A stretch of DNA of 64,000 nt from Amphirosellinia nigrospora (taxonomy: Eukaryota; Ascomycota; Sordariomycetes; Xylariales; Xylariaceae). The notes beneath the pieces were generated by a model. It ran no database searches, was not told where the DNA came from, and saw only the letters and a list, made by a program, of their open reading frames with translations. Shown one piece after another: positions 1-11,596 of the stretch. The stretch is from NCBI GenBank assembly GCA_004123355.1, contig SCHM01000002.1:6917569-6981568 (forward strand), in the 5' to 3' direction. The position numbers and the translations under genes are program-made. Position 1 is the first letter of the stretch, and each line of letters begins with the position of its first letter.

Positions 1-252
1 GGACGAGTTACCCCCACGGAGACATCGGCTTCGAAGAAATGAACCTGGCAGTGCCAATTCTGGTTTTCATTTAGAAGCTCGCTGCCTATGTCCTTGTACA
101 AAAGCAAGTTCATCGCATGTATAATTCAGCTATGCGAATCCTGCCCGAAGCCCCTCTGAGTTGCCGTAAATCTCGTGAACGCCGTGCTATGCAAAACATC
201 CTTTTTCGCCCCCTCATTCGTCCTACTTTCCCGCCGAAAAGGACGATCCTGA

Positions 253-1485
253 TTATTTTGATTTTGTGTCAAAATTCTTAGGGTCCATGTTGATTTGCAC
301 AAACGTGCTACACATCCGCTGAGCTGTAGCAAAGTCTGCACTCCTTCGAGGATCTTCATATGTGTGAAGCCAATCTCGCGGATGAATTCGAGCTTGGCGT
401 GTTCACTGAGGGTAGGTATAGTCTTGGTAACCTTGAACATGGTGCTGATGATGTCGTGGCACGAGTATCCCAGGTCCCAGAGCTCTTTCAGTGTATCAAG
501 CGCACTCTCGATGTTGCTCTCGTGGCACGCCTTGAGCATCGCTTGCACCTTGATGGGATGCGGCGAGTCGACGACCTTGAAGACATTGTCACCGCTCACG
601 AACCCGAAGCCGGCGTGCGTGCTCTGCAAGTTGTTGATAGCCTGCCGCATGTCGCCCTCGGCGCTAAATAGCGCGGCCATTCCCTCGTCGTTGTATTCGA
701 CCTTCTCGGCCTCGATGATCTGCAAGAGTCGCTTCACGACCTGCGCGTCGGTCAATCGTCCGTATCGTAGGATCGCGCATCTCGACTGCAGCGGCTCGAT
801 AATCTTGTTCGACTGGTTGCAGGCGAAGGCGAAGCGGGTTGTGTTCGAGTAGATCTCCATCGTGCGGCGGAGGGCTTGTTGCGCGCCCGATGTCATGCTG
901 TCGGCTTCGTCGAGGATTACTAGCTTATGGCGGCCGGATGGGAGGGTGACTTTCTTTTGTGCGAAGCCTTTGATTCTGTTGCGCACGACGTCGATACCTA
1001 TTGTGCGAGCACGGTTAATAAAGCCATGTAAGGCAGATAAGAGAGGTTGGCACGACTCAATGAAGCCTCTTACCTCGCTCGTCACTGGCGTTCAACTCTA
1101 ATACAGCCTCCTTGTATGCATCTCCCAGCAACTGTCGTGCCAGACACAGTACACTGGTAGTCTTGCCGATACCTGGCATGCCCGATATGATGACGTGGGG
1201 CATGTTGCCATCCTTCGCTATGATCTTCAACCGCTCAATCGTCTCGGTGTTGCCGACGACATCGTCGAGGAAGACAGGCCGGTATTTCTCAACCCTAGAA
1301 TCGACAGTTTAGCATTTGCAAACGACGGGATAGAAGACGCATATAACGTGAACTGAGGGGAGCTAGGGGGAAGCTAACCATGGAAGCTCGTAGGTCGTTG
1401 AGCTGCTCGCCGCAGCCGTCAGGGCTTTCTTGGCGGCCGATGTTGATGACTCGCCTTTCTCTTCGACTACTTTTGCTGCTGGCAT
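253..1485 (-). CDS. RFC4: Replication factor C subunit 4 (clamp loader ATPase)
   Basis: This is a small subunit of the RFC clamp loader, which opens PCNA and loads it onto primed DNA in the nucleus. Exons read on the minus strand are 1485-1379, 1294-1074 and 997-253, and both introns are GT...AG. Visible motifs are Walker [10 protein letters not shown], Walker B ILDEADSM, the RFC-type SRC motif in [10 protein letters not shown] and a C-terminal collar region. The match to the yeast Rfc4 family is clear along the whole length, about 357 residues against 323 in yeast. The extra length is a short Ala/Ser-rich N-terminus. The last about 15 codons need one base more than is present: after VARLCK the expected INMDPKNF tail lies in the next frame and stops at 255-253. 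Read literally, the frame runs on into unrelated sequence. The gene is divergent from ARG7. Confidence 0.95.
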
Positions 1486-2472
1486 GTTGGCGTGTTGTGT
1501 CAGATTTGGGGGTATTGTTGCTTCGGCTTGTAGTTCTTGTTGCTTGAAGCTTCTCAGTCAAAAAAATCACTTTACGCGTCTTAGTGGGTTACAGGCGCGT
1601 CTGCATCCCGCTAGCCCTATTAGGAATAAGCTGGAGTAGATACCTTTCAGCCCACTGAACGCCCGAATTCTTACAGGTATCTATAGGTAGATACCTGTGA
1701 TATGACTGCAGGTGCTATTACTGCTACGTATTATCTACGTTTAGATTCTCCTTTATATGAAACTTCAAAATCCAATACATAGGTACTTACATATATGTAT
1801 ATCCGATCATGGTTGTTGTCATTGAATAGTAGTAACTGCTGGAGCGATCACTCGAAGCCCCCGAAATTTATCAGTGACCAAGCTCTCATACCTCCGATAT
1901 CGCCGTCTAAGCCGTGACTCTCAACTAATTCTATTGCGATTGGATTGACCAATCATTCTCTATCGACAGAATGATATACTTCTTCATTCATTCATTTATA
2001 ATCTCAACCTCGCAAAATCTCCCTCGCGTCAATTTATAGAACATTAATGCAGATTAGTGTGAGCTCGGAGTAGTAACTCAGGGTAGTTGGTTTTAAATTT
2101 AGAACCCCTCAAGCTCAACCGACTGCATAGGTGTCTGTTCGGTGGTTTGGAGCCTTCTAAACCACGACACGGTTATCAGGCTTCAGCAAGAACTCCGAGC
2201 TTCCAATCAAGGAATCCCGCTCTCCATCTATCGCCAATCGATTATTTTATTGAATTCATCGGGTTTCCTGGAGTAGCCCAAGCGAGGTATCAACAGCTCC
2301 AACTGGTCTGTGCTTTATACAGATGAACTTGAACCATTCGACTTGGCAGTGAGCCTTTTAACAACACCCACTTCTCTTTTTAACCGGCTATTATTCCACT
2401 GTCGTACTCACTTCCCTCCCTTAGAGCTTTCGAGAGCTTGGCCAAACCTAAGGTCCGGTCAGTAATCCAACC
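1486..2472. promoter_or_regulatory. Divergent promoter region RFC4/ARG7
   Basis: This 987-base stretch separates two divergently read genes and must hold both promoters. It contains two CCAAT boxes in opposite orientation at 1938-1954 (GATTGG, five bases, CCAATC). A TGACTC core near 1915 resembles the Gcn4/CPC1 site used for general amino-acid control, which would suit an arginine-pathway gene. It also contains the perfect inverted repeat listed separately. Open frames inside it look random. Site assignments are by consensus only. Confidence 0.45.
1673..1698. repeat. Perfect inverted repeat, 10-bp arms
   Basis: ACAGGTATCT and its exact reverse complement AGATACCTGT flank a six-base spacer. 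The repeat lies about 190 bases upstream of the RFC4 start in the shared promoter. It could be a dimer-binding site or a hairpin. Similar TAGGTACC-type palindromes recur between genes in this window. Confidence 0.8.
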
Positions 2473-3800
2473 ATGGCTTCCAAGGCTCTCAGGGGCTCTT
2501 GGGCCGACTTTGCCAAGGCAACGAGTCGGGTATCCAACGTATACAAGTTTCCAAAGGGATTTAAGGTGTCGGGCACGATAGTTGGTGTGAAACCGAGCAA
2601 CAAAACCAAACTTGATCTTGCCCTCGTTGCATCTCAAACGCCATGTTCTGCCGCCGCTGTAGTCACGAAAACGAAATTCCATGCAGCGCCCATCACCTTC
2701 TGTCGGAAACTACTTGAGTCGCATAGCTCCAGTATCCGAGGTGTCATCATCAACTCCGGTAATGCCAATGCGGTGACAGGGCCAGGTGGTCTTGCAGACG
2801 CCGCAGCCATGTCTGAGACAGCAGCCCAGCTTCTGGGTACCAAGAATTCAACCCTAGTCATGAGTACAGGAGTCATTGGGCAGAGGTTGCCTATCAAGAA
2901 GATCCTGGATGGCGTACCAGCTGCGCATGAAGCTCTGGGAGACTCAGATACTCACTGGTTGGAGTGCGCAACAGCCATCTGCACCACCGACACGTTCCCC
3001 AAGCTGAGGTCCAAGAGCTTCACCCTGCCCTCCTCTCCCTCTATCGAGTACCGGATTGCCGGTATGACCAAAGGCGCTGGCATGATATGCCCGAATATGG
3101 CCACTTTACTCGGTGTCATAGCTACAGATGCCCCAATCGCTGCTCCCGCATTGCAGGCGGCACTCCGCGCTGCGACGGACAAGTCATTCAACAGCATCAG
3201 CGTTGACAATGATATGTCCACAAACGACATAATCGCCGTGCTTGCTAACGGTGCTGCGGGCGGCTCCGAGGTGACGGCGGAGAAAGCAGCAGATTTTGAG
3301 GCTTTCAAAGTTGTGCTCACGGACCTAGCTACCGATCTAGCAAAACTCATAGTGCAGGACGGCGAGGGCGCGACCAAGTTTATCACCATTCGTGTTACTG
3401 ATGCCCTCAGTGAAGCCGGAGCGCGCCAGATCGCAGCGACAGTGGCACAATCCTCGCTCTTCAAGACTGCGATGTACGGCAAAGACGCAAACTGGGGTCG
3501 GATCGTGGCCTCCGCCGGCTCAGCGTTCGTGCGCCCCGGACAGGTGCAGGTTGACGATGCGCCCGACTTGAACCCGGACACCACGAGCGTCTCTCTCGTC
3601 CCACCGACGGCAGCGCGGAGCTGAAGCTGCTGGTGAACGGCGTGCCTGAGGCCGTCGACGAGGCGCGTGCTGCTGAGATCCTGGAGCATAACGACATCGA
3701 GATCGTTATTAGCTTGGGGACAGGTTCACACGAGGCCGTGCATTGGACGTGTGATATGAGTCACGAGTATGTCACTATAAATGGCGATTATCGGACATAG
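2473..3800 (+). CDS. ARG7: Mitochondrial arginine biosynthesis bifunctional protein ArgJ (ornithine acetyltransferase)
   Basis: ArgJ moves the acetyl group from N-acetylornithine to glutamate and can also make N-acetylglutamate, in the mitochondrial arginine pathway. The gene is intronless, about 442 residues, as usual for the family. The self-cleavage site is visible: [15 protein letters not shown], where the Thr after Ala is the N-terminal nucleophile of the beta chain. Further family motifs are [32 protein letters not shown] and GKDANWGRI. The N-terminus is rich in Lys/Ser/Arg, fitting a targeting peptide. After TSVSLVP near 3600-3606 the frame is lost. The next frame continues with the expected C-terminus ([35 protein letters not shown]) to a stop at 3798. 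The restored length is a whole number of codons with one base added. Loss of arginine synthesis is therefore not implied. Confidence 0.95.
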
Positions 3801-6004
3801 GACGAAATTTGGAAGTAGTCTTCGCAGATAAGCATACGCAGCTGGAGGAATAGATTATCGTATAGATTTTTACTAGTTTTGCAAGCTTTTTGCGCTTGAA
3901 CGCTTCTTATCCGTTGATGATCACCAGTCGTTGCCATTAATCAACGAATTCAAGCACTGCCCTAGGAGACTTGATATGCATTAGTTTACTAAAGATCTTA
4001 AGAAAGGCTCTTCTCAATTTAGCTGAACACACTATACAGGTAGTAGGGGGGAAAGCTTCAATCAATAAAGAAGGCCTTGTATAGCAAAGGGACTACCTTG
4101 CCGACACTCAATTAAAACAAGGCATCCGCTGATTTTTGGTCATAAGAGTCCACATATCTACAGCTTCAATATAGGGGTAACTACTACAACGGCGGACTTA
4201 AAGACTCAGCTTCGCAGATACCGTATGACTCAAGTAATTACTTAGCTTATGCCTTCTAAATTGCGCACACAACAAATTATCCCCGATAGCACCGCTCAGT
4301 TATACGTCGACACAGTATCGGCGATACTAGCTATTTAGCTTATCTAATGTCGACGTCACGATAAAACAAATGTGTGCCAACAAGGTATCCCCGCCATGGC
4401 ACCATGTAAATAATACATCATTAGAGAACAATCTGATAAACCAGTGGTTGGCCTCTTTCAATGACGCGTGTCGGGTCATCAACGCGTTTCAGAGGCAGTT
4501 AAGCTGTTCAATTACGCGAATATCGGCAGCAGGCATCCGAAATGTTTTACCAGCTTGCCGATTTTCTTTAATATACCACTAGAAAAATAATAGTACGAGA
4601 GCCATACGTCTTGGATATCTTTACTTAATGACGCCCGGAAATTCTTGTTTCTTCTTCTAGTAATCAGTCCTATGCCGGCACAATGCCGCGATTTCAAAAG
4701 ACGAAAACTTGAGGTAATAATGGTATTTTCCATGTTGGTAAGATTTTGTTCACGTGTTGGCATCCAAGTTTGTACTACGCTCTTCAAACCAACCTACTCG
4801 TCCGAATAAGCTTCTGCTAAATAGGTGCGAAGCAGACAGGTTTTGTGTCGTCAGTATAGGATCAACTTTAATAGACATCTATCAGATATTGTAGCAAGTT
4901 GTCACATGAACAATGGGCTCTCGAGTGGTGTCAAATATGTTTTATGCGCAAGATAAATAAATAAAGACTGCATCGTAAATATAGCGCAGACCAGTGAAGT
5001 AATATAAACAGGAAAGATCGAGTAAACTCAGCTAGTATAGATAGAATTTCCTCGTAGGGCGACGGCCAGCTTGATTGGTTGCTTTAGCTCATCTAAGGCC
5101 ACGTTTTTCAGATAAAAGTTAGAAAACGGATTAGAACATAGATGAGCGCCGTCTCAAATTCAGCCTTACCGGACCTAATGTTCCTTCGATGGACAAGTTA
5201 AGCTGCTTGCTAGTACTATGAGGGTTGCGACTTCAGCCTCTAATAAATCTAAAGCTACGGATGCGGCGCTTACAATATTGCACGTGAAGTACCTGTCAAT
5301 CTAGTTATTGAGCTAATAATCAAAACATATAGGGGTTTTCTAGTCAAATAATGCGTAGGCACCGATGGCCGTAGCGAGAAGTATTGTTCGCAGCAATTAC
5401 CGTACGTGGCTTGTCTCAGATGGGATTGAGATGAGAAGCCGAGTGATTGAAGCGAAGTCACAAAATGTTGCCCCAGAAAGCCCAAGACTACAACATCCTG
5501 TCATCACCTACCCGAATTGGTATCGCGTCTGGAACTCTCGTAGCCTTCAACTCGGCAGCTCTTACCGTAGTATCGCACTAAGACTAAGATCATGGCATTC
5601 CCCAAAGTATGGAGATAACCAGGAAATTAGTATGATATGTCCCAGATCTCACGATCCCTCCCTTGAGCCATCCGGATCTCTGAGAAGTTGAGGGGTACGT
5701 ATGTACAATCAAAGGACTAGCCTACGAAGGGGAATTGATCCTTCACAAAAATAGAAATCAAAGAATACCCTTATTACGAGATTCTGACAGAGGCCTGTGT
5801 TGCCACTCACTCAACTCTGTGCTTTTGTTGTTTAGCTTTGTGGTTACTGCAATGAGATATATAAACGTAGACTTTCACCTTGGCCGTATATGATTTCGAT
5901 GTTATTTCATGATTTCCATCATAAATTCGAGATTCAATACAGCTTTGAAAGAAAAACAATCTCTCGTCACTGTCACTCACCAATAGTATCCCATCTTTGC
6001 AGCC
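3801..6004. other. Gene-poor AT-rich spacer
   Basis: About 2.2 kb with no gene I can support. The open frames near 4370, 4512 and 5365 are short, have random composition and no family match. It is rich in TA steps and could include old mutated repeats, but I saw no clear copies or ends. The last few hundred bases should hold the promoter of the DJ-1-type gene. Confidence 0.5.
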
Positions 6005-6823
6005 ATGTCTCCTCCCCGTCGTGCTCTCATTGCAGTGACTTCGGCTCAAGCCACTCTCTTCCAAGGAAAGGAGACAACTGGCCTTTTCATCAGCGAAGCA
6101 CTACACCCGTTCAAAGTACTCAGGGCTGCCGGCTTTGAAGTCGATTTGCGTCCGAGACGGGAAGGTACACGCCCGATTGGCTCTCTCAACAAGCTGAATT
6201 CCTCAGCGGCGACGACCTCGTTACATGGAACGACGTCCACAGCGATTTCAGGCAAAAGCTTGACAACATGCCCAAGGCAGCTGACCTCGACGGCTCTCGA
6301 TACGGTGTTTTTTACGCATCGGCTGGCCATGCGGCTCTACTTGATTACCCCTGCGCCAGGGGTCTGCAGCTGGTCATCGAGCAAGTCTGGGCGAATGGCG
6401 GAATCGTGGCTTCTGTGTGTCATGGCCCAGCTATTTTCGCGAATGTGGTTGACCAGAAACGAATGAGCCTCTCATCAAGGACAAGGCCCTTACGGGCTTC
6501 ACGAGCGAGGCAGAGATCACAATGGGAACCATGGAGGAAGTTCGCGGCTGGAACAGAGAGCCGATTGAAGACTTGGCCGCTAGACTCGGCGCGAATTGTA
6601 TGTTGCAAACAAGACACCCGCACTTGTACACGGCGTCTACTAATTCATATGGCAAGACAAGCGGTCCGAAGGAATCTGGGATGACTTCCACGTGGTGGAT
6701 GGTCGTTTGATCACTGGTCAGAGCCCTGCTAGTGCAGCATCGACTGCTAGAACCGTGGTAGAAGCTTTCAACGCAATGAAGATATTACTGGACAATCCAC
6801 ACCTAGTGACCACTGACTCTTAG
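6005..6823 (+). CDS. DJ-1/PfpI family protein, Hsp31-like chaperone or glyoxalase III
   Basis: The class I glutamine-amidotransferase-like fold begins with [10 protein letters not shown] and carries the nucleophile elbow ASVCHGPA with its Cys. The conserved C-terminal [17 protein letters not shown] segment follows. Hsp31-type members are cytosolic chaperones that can also convert methylglyoxal to lactate in oxidative and carbonyl stress. The expected length is about 253 residues, usual for fungal members. An intron fits at 6598-6656 (GTATGT...TACTAATT...AG) and joins RLGANY to KRSEGIWDD. The frame changes twice, near 6140 (after FEVD) and near 6455 (after ANVVDQ). At both points one missing base restores the family sequence. 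I cannot tell which DJ-1 subgroup activity it has. Confidence 0.85.
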
Positions 6824-7408
6824 AGGGTGCGAAAGATATGAATCTGGTGCATCGAATTCGTATACAAACTTGACTTTTTTGCCAGTGAACTTCTTGCATT
6901 TAAAGCAACCTTATGGTTGGTAAGGTATTATTGGTGGTCCGGTATGTAAGTAACATAGTACCCTGACCTTAGCTCCTAGGTACGTAACAAGCCACAGGTA
7001 TACAAATTAGGGCAAGCCGGTGGCTTAGCCGGGTTAGCGCACTGTGAATGGTCCAAGCTCCTCGGCTACTTCTATTTTCAGAAATTTGACACGCTGTAGA
7101 CAAAGCCCTCTTCTTTCTCTCTCATTCCATCTCCCAACATCTTTTCGCGACAGTGACAAGGTGTCCAATTGGCCGAGCAATATGCAAACTGCAGCGCAGT
7201 CGGCTGCCTGCTTGCCTTTCGTGCCACTCTCTCTCTTTATTATAGCCATGAGGCTTTGTCGCTAAGGTAATCAGTAAACTGAGACTCCGCCGTGTAATCG
7301 ACTCGACTTGACTCGACTTACGTCTGCTTTTGAATAGCCTAACTGGCCTATCATCACCCTATCAAGCCAGCACCAAGAGTTTACACAACGTTTCTGACAG
7401 TCTTCACT
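6824..7408. other. Intergenic, promoter of the derlin gene
   Basis: No coding sequence was recognised. A stretch near 7018-7045 resembles a tRNA D-arm but has no matching T-arm or anticodon stem, so I do not call a tRNA. Pyrimidine-rich DNA from about 7090 to 7400 is typical of a fungal promoter and leader. Confidence 0.4.
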
Positions 7409-8575
7409 ATGTCGGACGTCACATCGCTGTACTTTTCGACTCCGCCGGTCGCGAGGTACGTATTCTTGCTTCACAATCCACACCGTCCTATTCGCTAACT
7501 TCGTATCGACAGGACTGTTGCAACAGTCGTATTTCTCGCTTCCGTCGCTGTCTATACGGGCATGTTATCGATATATGGCTTCTTCTTTCATTATTCGATG
7601 CTCCTAAAGTTCCCACCAGCGATTCATCGATTTGCAACGAGCTTCCTCATCACATCGAAAGACCTGGGTGTGCTCTTTGACACATATTTCGTATATACCT
7701 ATCTCAGCCAGATAGAAAAGAACAACGCCAAGTTCGCGAAGAAGGAGGACCTGCTATGGTACCTTATGTTCGTCGGCGGCGTTATCATTGTAGGTCTTTT
7801 GCCACTCCCAAGCCTTGCTTTTTACTTGTTCGTCTTCCCCTGTCGCATATATCCCTCATAAATCTGCCCGCATAGTGTAGTGCCTCTACTGCTATAGCGG
7901 TTCCTGGAACTGAGGAAGATTACCCCTGCTCTCTGACTGGCCCGTCATTCGCAAACCTCATTAGGGTCAGTTCGGAGTGTGGGCATGGTGGGATGTCTTT
8001 TATGGATGACTCGGGTGATGTCTTTGACAATTCGCTCGGGTGGTTTTGAGCGCCCTACATATTCACATTTTTTCCCCATCTGCTTCACGTTGCTGTTGGT
8101 GGCGATATTAAAATGTAAGAAAGGTTGCTGACTGCGACATAAGCTTGTCAATCAACTCTTTACAGGGGCCGTTCTGTATTTGCATGCATTGCTCATAGCA
8201 ATCTGCTATACTGCGACCCAAGATCAGCGTGGAATGCAAGCACATTTCTACGTCGTAACCGTCCCTGCCCAGCTGATGCCATGGTGCATGCTGCTGGCCC
8301 AGCTCCTGTTCGCTGGCTGGGGTTCGTTCATGCTTGGCCTTACTGGCATCTTTGCCGCTCATCTACATGACTTCCTAACTCGAATCTATCCCGAGTTCGG
8401 CCGTGGTTCAAACTTGATTCCGACCCCTTCGTTCCTCTCCTGGATTATACGCAATCCTCGAATTAGGAACACAGGATATGGGACATCCTACGTACCTCCA
8501 GTCGATAATAGTGGTCGGGGTGGGCCATTACCGGACTCGTGGAGGACTAAGGGGCCGGGGAGACGCCTTGGTTAA
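7409..8575 (+). CDS. Derlin (Der1-like rhomboid pseudoprotease of the ER)
   Basis: Derlins are multi-span ER membrane proteins that help move misfolded proteins to the cytosol for degradation. The first exon (7409-7455) encodes MSDVTSLYFSTPPVAR. The exon at 7513-7789 follows with LFDTYFVYTYLSQIE and a membrane span. The last exon, from about 8166, encodes ALLIAICYTATQDQRG, VPAQLMPWCMLL and HDFLTRIYPEF, all family-like. A Gly/Pro/Arg tail ends at 8575. Phases show that 7790-8165 cannot be one simple intron. Either a small extra exon lies inside it (a hydrophobic candidate sits near 8054-8112, followed by GTAAG) or a base is missing. The start is the first ATG before the conserved N-terminus. 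Confidence 0.82.
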
Positions 8576-9608
8576 ACAACGATAAAAAAAGATTAATGAT
8601 GATGCACTTTCACGAAATACTGATTTGTTGAGTCTTGGTTGTGACCCGATGTCGTTGTGAGGTTAGAAATTGTAGACGCAGATTAAGGGCAGGAAACTAC
8701 TGATCTCGCTGGAGTGAAATAGGGGTCCCGGAATTCACCAACCTTGTTTGGAGTAAATTGAGAACGATCGACTGACGTCGTTCCATACATACTCGCCTGC
8801 TTGTCTTGACTGGCTTGTGGCGTGTCCAATACTAGGGCCCCTAGTCTAGGAGCACGAAGCAACAGTCGGTTGTACAAGTACAGCACGAGTATAGTCTACC
8901 AAATTATTCTATACGCTATACGATGTATACACGGCAGCACGGAGATCAGGTGTATGGCCACGCTAAGTAAGTAAGCTACTTAGTACTTACTACGGCATCG
9001 AAAGAAAGCCTATCAGTAACTCTAGTCTACGGCTTTTACGTGAAGGCAATAGCGGGTGGCAGGGCAGGGAAACTTAGCATAATAAGTGGCCATGTTTCGT
9101 ACTTGATGAATGCCATAGTAGTGGTTCAATACCCCCTCCTAAATGTCCACTCAAACAGGAGGGGCTTAACAAAAGACTTCACGCCTGTCTGAAAACTACT
9201 AAATTTCACATCCTTAAAGGTCACTGGGGCTATTAAATAAAACTAGAGAGATAGTATAGTAAGTTATCGTATTTATTCAGCCCTATTGGGTCTATTGTTT
9301 CCATTTTCCATTTCTTCATTTTTATTTGTTTACTTGAATGGCTTTTGAAGTAGTAGAGTTCGGCTGACCGTTGTCCAGGTGTAGAGGAGCCTACTCCTGC
9401 TCGAGCTTTCACTATACCTTCAAAATCCACAAGCCTGCTACTTCTCAGCTATCACAACACCTTCGAAATCTACAAGCCCGCTGAACCCATTACAACCCCA
9501 TCAATTCCCATCACAGCAACGATGTATTGCGTCCTCGTGATTCACACCTTTCTAGCCGACTCGAGTTTCGATATTCATCGCCTTATTGCCCTTCATAGCT
9601 AGCAAAGA
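8576..9608. other. Intergenic region
   Basis: About 1 kb between the ends of two convergent genes. No frame has recognisable coding character. It contains short TAAGTA/TACTTA palindromic patches near 8960-8995. Confidence 0.4.
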
Positions 9609-10116
9609 TTACTTGTTTGGGCCAGGTCTGTATTTCGGGCCCGGATTCCCAAGACTGCGATTCCTCACTTGGGCTGTTTGTGGTGGGATCACGGCGCCGT
9701 CGTCGAGAGCCGAGTCAAGGTATCCGAAGAATGCCTGGGTGTTCTCATACGCGTTTGAAACAGCCAGTGTAAGAAAGCCGTCCTTGTCACGTCCCCCGAG
9801 ACGAAGAAGTCAGCGTCCTTGTGGCTACACTGAGTAAGGCCAAAGCTCCCCGCGCGGCAGTCGAGGTGCTTCATCGCCTTGACCTTGAATTTACACATGA
9901 CAACGACGTTGGTCTCGTTGTAATTGGGTGGGGTGATGGACTCGGTGAGAGTGAATTTCCAGTGACAGGTGCGATTGCTGCCGTGTGCCTTGCGCGATAG
10001 CTCGTCGATGGTCCATTCTCGGGCCCCTTCTGCCAGGGGTCGGGGAACCCCGGGAAGGGGACGGCAACACAAAGGCTCCCAAAGAGAGCGCCGAGAATTA
10101 CCGAGAGAGAAACCAT
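9609..10116 (-). CDS. Small secreted protein of unknown function
   Basis: The predicted product is about 169 residues. It starts with a clear signal peptide (MVSLSVILGALFGSLCVA) and then FPGFPDPWQKG. The mature part has about four Cys (NRTCHW, VVMCKF, LDCRAG, TQCSHK) and two NxT/NxS glycosylation motifs. It ends in a Pro/Gly-rich tail before a stop at 9611-9609. I do not recognise a family; secretion is inferred from the signal peptide only. Two frame changes, after DPWQKG and after FFVSG, both sit in runs of four or five G and are each explained by one missing base. Adding two bases gives 170 whole codons. An in-frame ATG ten codons further upstream exists but would bury the signal peptide. 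Confidence 0.65.
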
Positions 10117-11596
10117 CTTCACCTGTTCAAGAAATTTGCCGGGCACGGGTGATGGGAAATGTAGCCGTGAGTGATGAAGTGGGAGTTGATCAGGGTAGTG
10201 ACCAGTGAGAAAGGTGTGTTATAGATATAGTTGAGAGTGATGAGGATGAAGAGGTAAAGATGTAATGGCTGATGAAGGGGGCGCGCTAGATACATATAGA
10301 AAATCGAGCCTAATGCTGTACAGGCTGTGTTTACAACTACGAAGTGTGTCTAGGTTTGGCATGTTGGGGCGAGCCAAAACATGCGTGCTGAAGCGAATGT
10401 TATGGTTTGGGTCGGTTCGTGGACACCTTAAGGGTTACTCGGTGACCTTATTTGACCCTTGTAGACAACGTAACAACCAAGATGGGAGCATCACTTGCCT
10501 GGTATTGCTATATTTTGGCGAGCCATGTATGGCGTTAATACTCACGGAGTAACAACGGCGATGTGTCTACTCCATCACACAAGCGTGCATGACTGGGGTC
10601 AACCCGCGCCTTAGACTGGATATTTAGGTTAGGACCATAAGAGCCATGAGTTTAATGCCGAGAAAAGCCTAAGGGGGAGTGAAGAAATTCAATTGAAGGA
10701 TATAGACTTCCATCATGTTGTTGGGATGGACGAATTGGGTTCGGTGGAGGCCTAGCCCTCTACTTTAAAGTGACATCTGATCACCTTGGAATTATTAATA
10801 ATTAGGTATGCTGTAAACTGTTCAATGGTAGCTATTTGTAAAATGGATGTCGCTTGTCTGACAATTCAAAGTGATGCAGCGGTAAACTCTAGCAAATGTA
10901 TAATAGGCGTGATACATATATCCCATGTTGCTAACAGGGACAGGGTACTACGATGGTGAATACAGTCAAGTCCCTGTTTCTCCTGTCAGGTGCTACTATT
11001 GAATTTGTCCATGCAGAAGTTGGGGTTCTAGTCTGGGTCTCTATTTGACACCTACTCAAGTGAATGCAAGTTTGTGCCATTACAGCTCTCCCTAGCACAC
11101 GAAGTTATGCTAGAGACGTCGAAGACCCTGTAGATTATGTAGACTCGTCGTCAATATCGGGAAGAGGTCTACGTCAGCTATACTCTCAACAGTTGTGGGC
11201 CGTTGGGTGTTCTGCGGTTGAGGTGTAGCATGATCACAAAGCATAAGAGGCTATGACCAACACATATCGATTATTAATCAATTTCTTCTACCTTAGCCTA
11301 GTATCCCTCGATACCAATCAGCCAGGGCAGCCAAAATCATATCTCAAATGTCCCTTCCATGCTCATGTCCCATAACCATATCGCGGCGACCAGTGGTATC
11401 CCGCTACAAAAATGCCAATCCAGATACTAAAAGCCCTAAAAATTTTGGTATATCCTCCCATATGCGCCATTAACTATGCATTATATATTCGTACATGTAT
11501 GATGAGCTCAACCATACCAGGAGTCGGTTCCTGTTTTCACATCCCATTCACTGTGACCTCACCACTTCGCAGTTGTGAATCGCCGTGGCTAAATGT
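10117..11596. other. Intergenic region
   Basis: About 1.5 kb. The 95-codon frame at 10265-10552 has no start context or composition that persuades me. No repeats or RNA genes were recognised. Confidence 0.4.

Noticed and set aside
1-250. 3' end of a gene entering from the left edge
   Set aside because: Short open stretches exist on the plus strand but nothing identifies a product.
295-852. 185-codon open frame on the plus strand
   Set aside because: It is the antisense shadow of RFC4, whose minus-strand reading matches a conserved family along its length.
2952-3689. 245-codon open frame on the minus strand
   Set aside because: Antisense to ARG7; long only because the coding strand is GC-rich with few TTA/CTA/TCA codons.
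2473-3800. Reading ARG7 and other broken housekeeping genes as pseudogenes
   Set aside because: Each continues with full conservation in the next frame and lacks other damage; technical base loss explains all of them better.
5365-5691. 108-codon open frame in the AT-rich spacer
   Set aside because: Low-information composition and no domain; neighbours in the region are clearly random.
7018-7060. tRNA-like A-box sequence (GGTGGCTTAGCC...TTAGCGC)
   Set aside because: No B box (GGTTCGA), no anticodon stem and no acceptor pairing follow at the right distance.
10265-10552. 95-codon open frame
   Set aside because: No homologue, signal peptide or intron support; length is within chance expectation.
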